Assembly (NCBI RefSeq): GCF_001029505.1
Contig: NZ_LEKH01000013.1
Coordinates: 1-64,000 of the forward strand
DNA length: 64,000 bases
From: Rubrobacter aplysinae
Lineage (GTDB): Bacteria; Actinomycetota; Rubrobacteria; Rubrobacterales; Rubrobacteraceae
Direction of reading: 5' to 3'
How positions within the stretch are numbered: the first letter of the stretch is position 1; the number at the start of each line of letters is the position of its first letter. The notes under the pieces were generated by a model. It saw only the letters and a list, made by a program, of their open reading frames with translations, ran no database searches and had not been told where the DNA came from. A program made the position numbers and the translations under genes. This document shows, one piece after another, positions 1 through 7,567 of the stretch.

Positions 1-2
1 CG

Positions 3-341
3 ATCTCGCTGCTGTACGGCGTCTCCCGCTCCGGGGCGACGATAGCCTTCGGCCTCTTCGCGGGCCTCCGGCGCACGGAGGCGGCGCGGTTCTCGTTTCT
101 CCTGAGCATCCCGATAACCGCCGGGGCGATCCTCTCGGAGTTGCCGGGGGTGGCGGGCGCGGGCCTGCCGGAAGGGGCCGCCGGGGCGTACCTGACGGGG
201 CTCGTCTCCTCGGCGGTGACGGCGTACCTCTCGATCAAGCTCCTGCTGGCCTTCTTCGCGCGCTACAGCCTGAAACCTTTCGCCTACTACCTGATAGCGG
301 CGGCGGCCCTGATCGGGCTCGCGCTCCTGCTCGGGCTCTGA
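3..341 (+). CDS. uppP: Undecaprenyl-diphosphatase UppP (BacA family), C-terminal part
   Basis: Partial gene cut by the left window edge; 112 residues remain. UppP dephosphorylates undecaprenyl diphosphate at the membrane to recycle the lipid carrier for peptidoglycan and other wall polymers. The family signature GVSRSGAT is at residues 6-13 of the fragment. It is followed by typical hydrophobic helices, the conserved FLLSIP stretch, and a final helix ending in LLLGL. The stop is at 339-341. The upstream active-site glutamate motif lies outside the window. Identification is firm because of the SRSG motif and the C-terminal topology; nothing looks broken in the visible part. Confidence 0.9.
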   Translation: MSLLYGVSRSGATIAFGLFAGLRRTEAARFSFLLSIPITAGAILSELPGVAGAGLPEGAAGAYLTGLVSSAVTAYLSIKLLLAFFARYSLKPFAYYLIAAAALIGLALLLGL

Positions 342-460
342 TCCCGGCTCCCTGGTTCCGGCTCTCCGGCTACGGGCCCCTAATTGTCTCTTATTACAGG
401 AAAGAGGCTCCAGGCCTGACAGAATCTACTTATATAGAGTAGTAACAGACGTAGTAATAC

Positions 461-490
461 AAGAGCCGAGAAGAGCCGAGAAGAGCCGGG
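461..490. repeat. Three tandem 10-bp direct repeats upstream of idi
   Basis: AAGAGCCGAG occurs at 461-470 and 471-480, and AAGAGCCGGG at 481-490. The repeats sit between an A+T-rich TATATAGAGTAG stretch (433-444) and the idi ribosome site, so they would lie in the 5' leader. Their function is unknown. Confidence 0.7.
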
Positions 491-511
491 CGGAGCACGG
501 AGGTGAGTCAC

Positions 512-1069
512 ATGATAACCAGTAACCCTAGACGGGCCGGACGGGCCGAAGAGGTGGTGCTGGTGGATGAGGGAGACCGTGAGCTGGGCCCCGCCGGGAA
601 GCTCGCCGCGCACGAGGCCGGCGGCAGCCTCCACCGGGCCTTCTCGGTCTTCGTGTTCGACGCCGGGGGCAGGCTGCTACTTCAGCGGCGGGCGGAGGGC
701 AAGTATCACTTCGGCGGGCTGTGGACCAACACCTGCTGCGGGCACCCGAGGCCCGGAGAGACGGTCGAGGCCGCAGCGGGCCGCAGGCTGTTCGAGGAGA
801 TGGGCCTGAGCCTCGAACTCACGCCGGTAACGAGCTTCGTGTACGAAGCCTCGGACCCGGAGAGCGGCCTGACCGAGCGCGAGTACGACCACGTCCTACG
901 TGGTCTCTACGACGACCGCGTAGGCGTACCCGACCCGGATCCGGCAGAGGTCTCGGACTGGGCGTGGATCTCCCGAGAGGAGCTATCCAGGTACCTCGCC
1001 GAGAACCCGGGCACATTCACCCCCTGGTTCCCGCTGGCCGTGGCCCAACTCTATGGCGAGGGTATTTAA
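512..1069 (+). CDS. idi: Isopentenyl-diphosphate delta-isomerase, type 1 (Nudix fold)
   Basis: Interconverts isopentenyl and dimethylallyl diphosphate for isoprenoid synthesis (quinones, carotenoids, undecaprenol). The 185-residue protein has the type 1 hallmarks: TNTCCGHP with the catalytic cysteine at residue 76, a Nudix-like segment around LFEEMGL, and the downstream EREYDHVL carrying the second catalytic acid. An ATG at 512 was chosen because GGAGG at 499-503 sits 8 nt before it; an in-frame GTG at 503 overlaps that Shine-Dalgarno and is unlikely. A single gene, placed next to uppP, which also acts in isoprenoid-carrier metabolism. Length is normal for the family. Confidence 0.92.
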   Translation: MITSNPRRAGRAEEVVLVDEGDRELGPAGKLAAHEAGGSLHRAFSVFVFDAGGRLLLQRRAEGKYHFGGLWTNTCCGHPRPGETVEAAAGRRLFEEMGLSLELTPVTSFVYEASDPESGLTEREYDHVLRGLYDDRVGVPDPDPAEVSDWAWISREELSRYLAENPGTFTPWFPLAVAQLYGEGI

Positions 1070-1104
1070 CACAGAGAAGTCTGGTTAGCCCATTCTACCC
1101 GGCC

Positions 1105-1296
1105 CTAAGAGCGCCGGATGCGGGACCGCATTTCGCCGGGCTCGCGGGAGATGTCGTACCCGGTGGCCTCGGCTCGCTTGGCGCTCGAGGCGAGTAGGGT
1201 CACGGGCATCTTGACGGTTGCGGTCTTGCCCGCATCGTTCGGCCCGGGGCAACCGTAGGTCTTACCAGGAGCCACCGAGAGAGCAACGCAGGCCAC
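1105..1296 (-). pseudogene. Decayed fragment of an ABC-transporter ATPase
   Basis: On the minus strand about 60 codons translate to a recognisable N-terminal ABC ATPase segment: ALSVAPGKTYG, a Walker A-like GPNDAGKTATVKM, then TLLASSAKRAEATGYDI and SREPGE, and a stop. Intact DrrA-type ATPases have GPNGAGKTTT, so the Walker A glycine and one threonine are changed. Everything after the first quarter of the domain (Q-loop, signature, Walker B) is absent. It can be read as a relic of a lost transporter. It has no start or ribosome site of its own and lies within an over-long open frame that is otherwise meaningless. The rest of 1070-1421 holds nothing recognisable. Confidence 0.6.
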
Positions 1297-1421
1297 AACA
1301 CTTCTCGTCCGAGGCGGCGAACGAGTCCCCTCGGCCGGGATAGCGGCACCGACCGCCCCTCCCGCTACTCCGTGGCGGAGCCGTCTCCGGGCTTCTGGTC
1401 TCGGATATCCCGGTCCCGCGC

Positions 1422-2243
1422 TTACCGGACGGTCCCGGGCCTGCGGGTTTTCCTCCGGGTCTCGCGCGTCACGCTGATGAGAACCAGGATCACACAGACC
1501 GCCGTTACCGCCGCGGCCCCGGTGGTGAGGACAGAGTCTCCGTACCGTCCCACCATCACGGCGACGAGCGCCCACAGAAACGCGGCCGCGTAGGCCAGGT
1601 ACCCGAGCCTCGGCCCGATACCGCCCGTTAGCAATACCCCGGATGCCACCAGCCCGCCCAGAAAGAGCAGCAGGCTGCCGAGGGCCGCCTCGAAGAGGCC
1701 GCCGTCCAGCACGCCAAGCCCGGCGAGCGTCGAGGCGAACCCCACGAGCGCGGCAGCGGTTACCCACCCGAAGAGAAGTCCTACGGTTGGCGCCACGAGA
1801 AGAGCGCCGGAGGGCGCGACGTTTGCGCGGGTGTCCGAGATCTGGCGCTGCACGATCAGATACGCCGCCCCGGAGGTCAGGAAAACTCCCAAGAGCACCA
1901 CCTGCGCGGCAACGAGCAGCCGCGCGGGAAACAGGATCTCCCACAGCCCGTTCAACAAGAACGCGGCGGCGGTAAACCACCCGATGCGCCGCAGCAGCGG
2001 GTCCTCCCGTCTCGCGGGGAACGCCGCGTACACGGCGTAGAGTAGTGAAAGCGCGAAGATCGGGGACCAGATCGCGAACGCGTAGCCCGCCGGCGTCGCG
2101 TAGGTTGCGTAATCGTCCGCGACCCGGCCCACGGCGGGCCCGGCGATGGCCGCAGCCACGATCTGGAACAGAGCGCCGGCCACGTTCGCCGCCTGCCGCA
2201 CCACGTCGGAGGTTTGCCCGTCTCCCGGGCCTCGTCGCGCCAC
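1422..2243 (-). CDS. TspO/MBR-like (tryptophan-rich sensory) membrane protein
   Basis: A 273-residue integral membrane protein with about seven hydrophobic segments and no signal peptide. The segment containing PAGYAFAIWSPIF resembles the P-x-G-x-x-FAIW motif of the long TspO-related proteins found in cyanobacteria and actinobacteria. Classical TspO binds tetrapyrroles; whether this longer relative does so is unknown. The C-terminus is basic (RETRRKTRRP). Start GTG at 2243 with no strong ribosome site. Family assignment rests on a short motif plus topology, so the function is tentative. Confidence 0.6.
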   Translation of the reverse strand: MARRGPGDGQTSDVVRQAANVAGALFQIVAAAIAGPAVGRVADDYATYATPAGYAFAIWSPIFALSLLYAVYAAFPARREDPLLRRIGWFTAAAFLLNGLWEILFPARLLVAAQVVLLGVFLTSGAAYLIVQRQISDTRANVAPSGALLVAPTVGLLFGWVTAAALVGFASTLAGLGVLDGGLFEAALGSLLLFLGGLVASGVLLTGGIGPRLGYLAYAAAFLWALVAVMVGRYGDSVLTTGAAAVTAVCVILVLISVTRETRRKTRRPGTVR

Positions 2244-2244
2244 C

Positions 2245-2565
2245 CTAGGCTCCCCCGCCGCGCACGCGGCTCGTTTTTCGGGCCAGAGCCCTTTTCAGGA
2301 AGACTCCGACCATCTCGGGGGCCATCCGGACGCCGCCCCTGCCGGAGCCTGTGGCGGCCACTGCCCGCGCGTCGAGCAGGCCGGAGATCGGCCCGAGAAA
2401 GGTCCTGGTCATGGCCTCCGGGTCTCCATCCCGGGACTCGCCAGAGCCCACGGCTCCGGCAACGGTCTCGTGTGCCGAACCGGAGAGCGAGCAACAGCTT
2501 CCCTCGGCGAGCGCGACGTGGCCCGCCTCTCTTCGGGAGAGCATCACGGCGCGCATCTCGTTCAT
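2245..2565 (-). CDS. Hypothetical protein of unknown family
   Basis: A 106-residue frame starting ATG at 2565, about 12 nt after AGGAGGAG, and ending one base before the TspO-like gene. The frame has the G/C-biased third positions typical of coding DNA here. It contains AEGSCCSLSGS and later MAPEMVGVFLKRAL, but no domain I recognise. It could extend upstream to a GTG at 2673 inside the DUF2256 gene. It may be a real small protein co-transcribed with DUF2256 or merely a chance frame; I cannot decide without homologues. Confidence 0.35.
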   Translation of the reverse strand: MNEMRAVMLSRREAGHVALAEGSCCSLSGSAHETVAGAVGSGESRDGDPEAMTRTFLGPISGLLDARAVAATGSGRGGVRMAPEMVGVFLKRALARKTSRVRGGGA

Positions 2566-2614
2566 CGGACGCCCGAGCTCCTCCTGCACCAGCCGGCGCG
2601 CAGCCTCTCCGAGA

Positions 2615-2776
2615 TTACCGGGCTCGCTCTCCAGAGCGGCGGATACGGCGGGCTTCGCGGCGGCAACGGTCACTGCAGTACACGACCGTCTCCCAGTCTC
2701 CGGCCCATTTCCTGCGCCAGGAGAAGGGGCGGCCGCACACGGGGCACACCTTGTCCGGCGGGTGCCCTTTTGCCGT
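2615..2776 (-). CDS. DUF2256 zinc-ribbon protein with an apparent ACG start
   Basis: A 53-residue protein, too short for many gene callers, with the DUF2256 pattern: [14 protein letters not shown], then [14 protein letters not shown]. Four cysteines (11, 14, 34, 38) make a zinc ribbon and the C-terminal tail is Arg-rich. The function of the family is not established. A perfect AAGGAGG (2785-2791, minus) lies 8 nt upstream of an ACG codon (2774-2776). There is no ATG, GTG, TTG or CTG between that ribosome site and the first cysteine. The alternative GTG just before Cys-11 would leave the ribosome site more than 30 nt away. It sits directly downstream of ssb, probably in the same transcript. 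Confidence 0.7.
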   Translation of the reverse strand, partial: TAKGHPPDKVCPVCGRPFSWRRKWAGDWETVVYCSDRCRREARRIRRSGERAR

Positions 2777-2804
2777 GGTCCGGGCCTCCTTGTGTGAGTC
2801 AGGG

Positions 2805-3233
2805 CTAGAAAGGTATGTCGTCGAAGTCCTGCTCGTTGAACTCCACGTTATCCCGGGAGCCCTGGGACTGGCTCTGCTGGCCGCCCTGACCCCCGCCGGA
2901 GCCGTCTCCGCTGCCGTCGGAGCGGCCCAGGAACTGGATGTTGTCGGCTACCACGTCTACCTTGTTGCGCTTGGATCCGTCCTGGGCCTCCCAGGAGCGG
3001 AACTGGAGACGGCCTTCTATCAGGATGGGGTCGCCTTTTTTCTTGTAGTTGGCAATGGTCTCGCCGAGCTCGCGCCAGGCGCTGATGTCGAAGAAGTCGA
3101 CCTCTTCGTTCTTGGAGCGTACCCGGTTTACCGCTATGCCGAAGCCGCAGACCGGCACGCCGTTGTTGGTGAACCGGAGCTCCGGGTCCCTGGTTAGGTT
3201 GCCCGCGAGTACCACCCTGTTAAAGCTGACCAT
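2805..3233 (-). CDS. ssb: Single-stranded DNA-binding protein
   Basis: A 142-residue SSB with an N-terminal OB fold (residues 1-105; [19 protein letters not shown], then WRELGETI and FRSWE), a Gly/Ser/Gln-rich linker, and the acidic C-terminal tip DFDDIPF. The tip is the docking peptide for recombination and replication partners. The ATG at 3233 is preceded by GGAGGA six bases upstream; the open frame continues further but those residues do not match SSB. It is the last member of the replication cluster on this strand and may be one of several ssb paralogues, as it is not in the usual rpsF-ssb-rpsR context. Confidence 0.95.
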   Translation of the reverse strand: MVSFNRVVLAGNLTRDPELRFTNNGVPVCGFGIAVNRVRSKNEEVDFFDISAWRELGETIANYKKKGDPILIEGRLQFRSWEAQDGSKRNKVDVVADNIQFLGRSDGSGDGSGGGQGGQQSQSQGSRDNVEFNEQDFDDIPF

Positions 3234-3336
3234 GCCGCTCCTCCCGCGTCCGAGTGTTTCCGAGCTTAGTATTGTCAGTCTACAGAAACGACGGTGACTC
3301 ACAAGGGTCAAGGACCCCGGCCGTGGATGGTACGGA

Positions 3337-4251
3337 TCAACCATCCCCGGAGACGGCGACCTCGAGCTCACCCTCGTGCAGGGTGACTATCACGTCGCCC
3401 TGCTCGTCCGTGCGGAAAACCTCGGATCCGACCGTCCGCAGCCGGCGCAGGGTCTGGGGGGTGGGGTGGCCGTAGCCGTTATCCTCCCCCACGGAGATGA
3501 CTGCTACCTGGGGCCGGAAGCGGCTCAGGAACAGCGGGGTGGTGCTGGTGCTGGAGCCGTGGTGGCCCACCTTCAAGACGGCGAGCGGTCCGGTTTCCGG
3601 GCCCTGACTCATGTACTCCTCGGCCCTGGCCTCTGCGTCCCCGGTCAGCAGGACCCTGCCCGTCTCCGGGTCCGGGCCGTGCTCTATTAGTGTGGCGACG
3701 GAGTTATCGTTGTCCTCGGAGAACCCGCCCTCGGGCGGCGAGAGCACCGTTATCTCGGAGGCTCCCCAGACGAGCTCGTCCCCCGCGCCGACCTCGGTGA
3801 GTTCCGCCTCTTCCTCCTCGACGGCCTCGAGGAATGCGGCCTCCAGGGAACCGCCCGGGGATCTGTCGGAGACGTAGACCTCTTGTACCGGCATCGCGCC
3901 GAGCACCTCGGGCACGCCACCGATGTGATCGGCGTCCGGGTGGGTCACCACGAGGCCGTCGAGCTCTTCCACCCCGCGGCTACGCAGGAAGTCGACCACC
4001 TCCGGCCCCTCCTCCGGACGTCCGGCGTCGATCAGAAAGCTCTCACCACCGCTCTGGACCAGCGTGGATCCACCCTGCCCGACGTCTATGAAGCTGAGTA
4101 CCAGGGCCCCGGACGGCGGCGGCTCGGCGGTGGCCGGACCTACGGCAAGGGCGCCGCATCCCGACGGCAACCCCAGGAGCGTCACCATGAGGATAACGGC
4201 TGCAACTACGCGGGCCAGATGCCCGCGGCGGGCGTACGCGCCGTTGCTCAC
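3337..4251 (-). CDS. ComEC/Rec2-like metallo-beta-lactamase-fold lipoprotein
   Basis: A 304-residue secreted protein with an N-terminal signal and lipobox LPSGC (lipidated Cys-32). It then has a metallo-beta-lactamase fold like the soluble C-terminal domain of ComEC: FIDVGQG at 54-60, the metal motif HPDADH at 104-109, and KVGHHGS in the second half. Such domains are thought to act as extracytoplasmic nucleases during DNA uptake. The ComEC channel domain is absent, so this is a stand-alone version. GTG start at 4251. It lies between ssb and the annealase-like gene on the same strand. Confidence 0.8.
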   Translation of the reverse strand: MSNGAYARRGHLARVVAAVILMVTLLGLPSGCGALAVGPATAEPPPSGALVLSFIDVGQGGSTLVQSGGESFLIDAGRPEEGPEVVDFLRSRGVEELDGLVVTHPDADHIGGVPEVLGAMPVQEVYVSDRSPGGSLEAAFLEAVEEEEAELTEVGAGDELVWGASEITVLSPPEGGFSEDNDNSVATLIEHGPDPETGRVLLTGDAEARAEEYMSQGPETGPLAVLKVGHHGSSTSTTPLFLSRFRPQVAVISVGEDNGYGHPTPQTLRRLRTVGSEVFRTDEQGDVIVTLHEGELEVAVSGDG

Positions 4252-4312
4252 GGGCTCGCCGTCATCCCAGCGGCCCGGGAGACGCGGGACGCAAGGTCTT
4301 CTACCGAGCGTC

Positions 4313-5134
4313 CTACCGGCCGTCCGCCTCTTCCTTGGGGGTGAGGCGGTCTATCCACTGCTCGGCCTCGTCGCGGGTGAGCTCGGAGAGTGGCTTGCCT
4401 ATCCTGCTCTCCAGACGCTCCACACCCTTCTCGCCCCGCCACTCCTCTGCGAGGGTCCTGATGAGGTCGATCTGGCTCTTAGGAGCCTTCGTGCCGCCGC
4501 GCTCCCGGGTCTGCCCACTGCTCTGGTCGCCGCCATCTTCGACGGGCCTCGGCCCCGGCTTCTCGGGGCTCTGCCCGGAGGTTCCGGCGTCAGAGGCGTC
4601 AGGGGCTCCGCCCTCCCCGGTACCCTTTGTGTTGGCGCCCCTCGTCTCCGCGCCTTTCGCCTCTCGCAGGTTTGGTGCCTGGTTGGACGCTTCCTTCTGG
4701 GCTCCAGCGTTTTTGGGACTCCTGGGATTCTGGTTATTCTGATGGCTCTGGGCGGGGGCGTCGTCGCCGTCTGAGAGCTCTTCGAGGGCGGTCGCGCCGA
4801 CGTTTACCGCGTCGCGCAGGGCGCGGGCCTTGGCGCGGGTCTCGGCCATGCGGATGAGGTGCGGCACGATGTTGCGCGAGACGTTCTGCGGGCTGGCGTC
4901 GCCGATGCCGGAGAAGGTGCGGAGGCTCGAAGGCTCGCCGGAGCCCTTTCCGCTCTCGGACTCCTCTATCTGCACCGTGGCCTTGACCACCGCGACCTGG
5001 CCATTGGTCTCTTCGGGGACCTGGATCAACTCCGTGTCTATGCCGACGAGGCCGCGGCTGTGGGCCTCGTCCAGCAGGCCGGCGAACAGGACGTACTGCT
5101 TGCCCTGCCGGGTCATCATGAACTCTTCGCGCAT
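4313..5134 (-). CDS. Rad52/annealase-like hypothetical protein
   Basis: A 273-residue protein in three parts. Residues 1-120 form a conserved core with QGKQYVLFAGLLDEAH, a GIGDASPQNV segment and IRMAETRAKARALRDAV. Residues 120-205 are a low-complexity linker rich in Asn, Gly, Glu and Ser. Residues 215-268 form a small helical domain (LTRDEAEQWIDRL) like that trailing some phage annealing proteins. The core resembles proteins found near phage-type recombination genes and I infer single-strand annealing or Rad52-like activity; no catalytic motif proves it. It lies 41 bp downstream of the DnaC-like loader. Function is tentative, but conservation of the core looks real. Confidence 0.55.
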   Translation of the reverse strand: MREEFMMTRQGKQYVLFAGLLDEAHSRGLVGIDTELIQVPEETNGQVAVVKATVQIEESESGKGSGEPSSLRTFSGIGDASPQNVSRNIVPHLIRMAETRAKARALRDAVNVGATALEELSDGDDAPAQSHQNNQNPRSPKNAGAQKEASNQAPNLREAKGAETRGANTKGTGEGGAPDASDAGTSGQSPEKPGPRPVEDGGDQSSGQTRERGGTKAPKSQIDLIRTLAEEWRGEKGVERLESRIGKPLSELTRDEAEQWIDRLTPKEEADGR

Positions 5135-5175
5135 CTAAATCCCCATCTCTTCTGTATCTCTGCTGTATCTCTGCT

Positions 5176-6090
5176 CTATCTCGTTCCGGAGCCGCGTCCG
5201 GCGTCCCGGGCCTGCGTCTCCCGGGAGGTCTTGCGGTAATCGTCACCTTCGAGCTCGACGCCGGTACACATCGAGAAGATGCGCGAGGCCGTGCGTTCGC
5301 CGAGCTGGGACGGCAGATCCTTTGGCCGGGTGTTAGAGGTTATGAGCGTCGGCAGCGTCTCCCGGTAGCGGTGGTTGATGATGACGAACAGCCGCTCCTG
5401 CACCCAGTGGGTCGCTTTCTCCGATCCGAGGTCGTCCAGTATGAGGAGGTCGGCGTTCTTGACCGCCTCCATCCACTCGTCCAGGTTCTTGGCCGGGTCG
5501 TTATAGGCCCCGCGCAGGTTGTCCAGAAGCTCGGGGACGGTCACGAAAAGCGCCGGGACACGCTCGCGCCGGATCAGGTCGTTCATCACCGCGACAGCCA
5601 GGTGGGTCTTGCCGGTCCCCACGCCGCCGCCGAAGTACAGGCCGTTCCCGTTCTCGCGGTTCTCTTCCCAGTTGTTCAGGTACTCCTCGACCTTCTCGAC
5701 GGCCTTGGTGGCGCTGTGGCTGGTGAAGGGCTTGAAGTTACTTAAAGAGTAGCCGCGCATCCTCTTTGAGAGGCCGCTACGGTCCTGGAGGCTCTCGATC
5801 TTGGCCTCGCGGCGCATCTTCTCCCACTCGCGCTGCTCGTTCTTCTTCTCGCACTCGGGGGTGCAGGGCTGGTAGTCCCACTCGCCGGTCTTGCCGAACT
5901 TGCGCTGCAGCGCCGGGGGAAACTCCACCCACTGGGCCTCTAGCTCCCGGCCGCAGTGCGGGCAGACCTGATCGTCGAGTCGGAGAACGGGGCCGGACTT
6001 GCCACGGCCGCCGTAGCTATCCTGACTACTCCCCGAAGAACCACTCGTACCCTTCCTTGAATCCGGCAGCAGGCTGTCTATCCGTTCCAT
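5176..6090 (-). CDS. DnaC/DnaI-type AAA+ helicase loader with N-terminal zinc finger
   Basis: A 304-residue ATPase expected to load or remodel the replicative helicase. The N-terminus has a Ser/Gly-rich stretch and then four cysteines (43, 46, 76, 80), a plausible zinc site. The AAA+ core carries Walker A GVGTGKTH (156-163), Walker B LLILDDLG (215-222), sensor I TSNT (251-254), and an arginine-finger region near ERTASR. The ATG at 6090 lies inside the DnaD-like gene (65-bp overlap), so translation is probably coupled. Most actinobacteria load DnaB with DciA, so a DnaC/DnaI-type protein beside a DnaD-type protein suggests a Firmicute-like or phage-derived primosome. Confidence 0.85.
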   Translation of the reverse strand: MERIDSLLPDSRKGTSGSSGSSQDSYGGRGKSGPVLRLDDQVCPHCGRELEAQWVEFPPALQRKFGKTGEWDYQPCTPECEKKNEQREWEKMRREAKIESLQDRSGLSKRMRGYSLSNFKPFTSHSATKAVEKVEEYLNNWEENRENGNGLYFGGGVGTGKTHLAVAVMNDLIRRERVPALFVTVPELLDNLRGAYNDPAKNLDEWMEAVKNADLLILDDLGSEKATHWVQERLFVIINHRYRETLPTLITSNTRPKDLPSQLGERTASRIFSMCTGVELEGDDYRKTSRETQARDAGRGSGTR

Positions 6091-6904
6091 CGCTCACCTC
6101 CCTTCCTCTCTGCGGAGTATCGTAGCCTCCAGAGCCCCCAGAGCCCCCAGAACCACCCTCGGCGACGAGGCGGAGCTTGCGGTCCTGCTCGAAGAGCTCC
6201 ACGTCCGCGACGGTCTTGACGCCACGCTCGACCCACCGCTCCAGGATGGATCGGACGTAGCCCATTTTGCGGGCGTCGCGCTCGGAGGCGATCCTGAGCG
6301 CCTCCCGCACCACGTCGGGCTCGACGCCGTCGCGGCCACAGTAGCCGTTTAGGAACTCCAGTATGTGTGGCGCGGGCAGGCTGCCCATGTAACGGAAGTA
6401 GTCGTCGGCGGAGACTCCCTCGGGCTCGGCCCTGACGATCTCGATCTCCCTGGCTCCCGGCGCGGCCTCGACTGCACCCGACTCCTCGGGTGCCTCCCGT
6501 TCCCTTAGTTCCTGTGGTTCCTGCGATTCTCTCGGCTCTTCTAGCTGTTCTAGCTGCTCTGCCTCCGGCGTCTCCTCGGCTTGCCGGGGTCCATCGGTCG
6601 CTCTCCGCGGGCTCCCGGAGCCGGGCGGCAGGGGGTGTACCTCGATCCAACCCTCGTGCCCGGTCGCAAAGCCGTTGTCGAGCAGCGTCTGGAGAGCGTC
6701 CCCGGCTCTCTCGGGCGTGGTGCGTAAAAGCTCCGCCATCTCCACCGTCTCGACCGACTCTATACCGGCGTCGGGCAGGGCGCGCAGGAGCTCGTACAGC
6801 GCCACGGCCTCCGCCCCCAGCCGCGGCATCCAGCGTATGTACAGCCGCGCCTTCTCGCCCCGCGCACGACGTTCATCCGGGGGTGTGAGCCGAACCCGCT
6901 CCAT
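6026..6904 (-). CDS. DnaD-domain primosome protein
   Basis: A 292-residue protein. Residues 10-105 look like a winged helix (MAELLRTTPERAGDALQTLL). After an acidic Glu/Pro/Gln-rich linker comes a DnaD-like C-terminal domain (about 180-250) with ILEFLNGYCGR, then GYVRSILERWVERGVKTVADV. The tail has a GGSGGSGGSGG repeat. DnaD proteins bridge DnaA, origin DNA and the helicase loader in Firmicutes. A TATACT hexamer ends 8 nt before the ATG, so the mRNA is probably leaderless. It is the first gene of the run loader - annealase - MBL lipoprotein - SSB. Confidence 0.75.
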   Translation of the reverse strand: MERVRLTPPDERRARGEKARLYIRWMPRLGAEAVALYELLRALPDAGIESVETVEMAELLRTTPERAGDALQTLLDNGFATGHEGWIEVHPLPPGSGSPRRATDGPRQAEETPEAEQLEQLEEPRESQEPQELREREAPEESGAVEAAPGAREIEIVRAEPEGVSADDYFRYMGSLPAPHILEFLNGYCGRDGVEPDVVREALRIASERDARKMGYVRSILERWVERGVKTVADVELFEQDRKLRLVAEGGSGGSGGSGGYDTPQRGREVSDGTDRQPAAGFKEGYEWFFGE

Positions 6905-6912
6905 AGCACCCC

Positions 6913-6918
6913 AGTATA
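6913..6918 (-). promoter_or_regulatory. -10 element (TATACT) for a leaderless dnaD-like mRNA
   Basis: TATACT on the minus strand, with 8 nt between it and the ATG at 6904. No Shine-Dalgarno can fit, which implies transcription starting at or just before the start codon. Confidence 0.6.
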
Positions 6919-7018
6919 ACCGTAGCGGCGGACGCTCTCTATGGGAGATTATCCCGGACGTCCCCGTCTTTCGTCAGGGTTATCAAGGTTTTGCTGGTTT
7001 TATTAGGTTTGTTCTCTA

Positions 7019-7411
7019 TTAGGGTTGCTGGTCGCCCGGGGGGCCCTCGAAGAGGTTCTGCTTGCCCTCGGGCGCTCCGGGCACGATCCCCTGCGTGGCC
7101 GCCAGGCTCAGGAACGCGGCCAGCAGGCCGAGGACCGCGACCACGAGGCCAAGCCTCCGGGCGCCCATGAAGTAGCCGACCGCGCCGAGCGCGATCCCGA
7201 TCACCCCGGGGGAGATGCTCGCGACCGATGCGTCCTGTCCCACGAACACTGAGATTATCCCCGCCACCACGACCAGAAGCCCTATAGACGCCGATACCCT
7301 GCCCAGCAAGAGCCTGAACTGCTGCCCGCCGCCCTCGGAGCCCGTCGGTGCCGCATCCCGGTCCCTGCGCTCTTTCTGGTTTTCCTGCTCCGAGTCTCGT
7401 TTCTCGCCCAC
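7019..7411 (-). CDS. Small membrane protein, unknown function
   Basis: A 130-residue protein with a charged, hydrophilic N-terminus (about 30 residues rich in Glu, Arg, Gln) and three predicted transmembrane helices: GLLVVVAGIISVFV, GVIGIALGAVGYFM and LVVAVLGLLAAFL. A short Gly/Pro-rich tail follows. GTG start at 7411, preceded at a suitable distance by AGGAG. No family recognised and no obvious partner; it is divergent from the ATP-grasp gene. Confidence 0.6.
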   Translation of the reverse strand: MGEKRDSEQENQKERRDRDAAPTGSEGGGQQFRLLLGRVSASIGLLVVVAGIISVFVGQDASVASISPGVIGIALGAVGYFMGARRLGLVVAVLGLLAAFLSLAATQGIVPGAPEGKQNLFEGPPGDQQP

Positions 7412-7552
7412 TCTAGGCTCCTATCGAAGATGGTGGTCCTTGCGTAGTTTACGTCGTTTGCGCGGTGTGACGGTCGTGTAGGGGTCCTCGGGTAAAGCTC
7501 GTCTATCTACCGCTCTACCCGTTGCTATCCGTTGCTATCCGTAACGGCTCTG

Positions 7553-7558
7553 TATAAT
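7553..7558 (+). promoter_or_regulatory. -10 element (TATAAT), leaderless start of the ATP-grasp gene
   Basis: A perfect TATAAT lies 9 nt before the ATG at 7568. Upstream, GTTGCTATCC is directly repeated at 7521-7540, with TTGCTA as a possible -35 at a short 15-nt spacing. Confidence 0.65.
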
Positions 7559-7567
7559 CCCGGTCCT

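Noticed and set aside
380-634. Minus-strand frame opposite the idi start
   Set aside because: It is antisense to the idi leader and coding sequence, with no ribosome site or family resemblance.
1297-1980. Long minus-strand frame continuing upstream of the ABC relic
   Set aside because: The residues are Arg/Gly-rich and are the out-of-frame image of the TspO-like gene; only the last 60 codons resemble a protein family.
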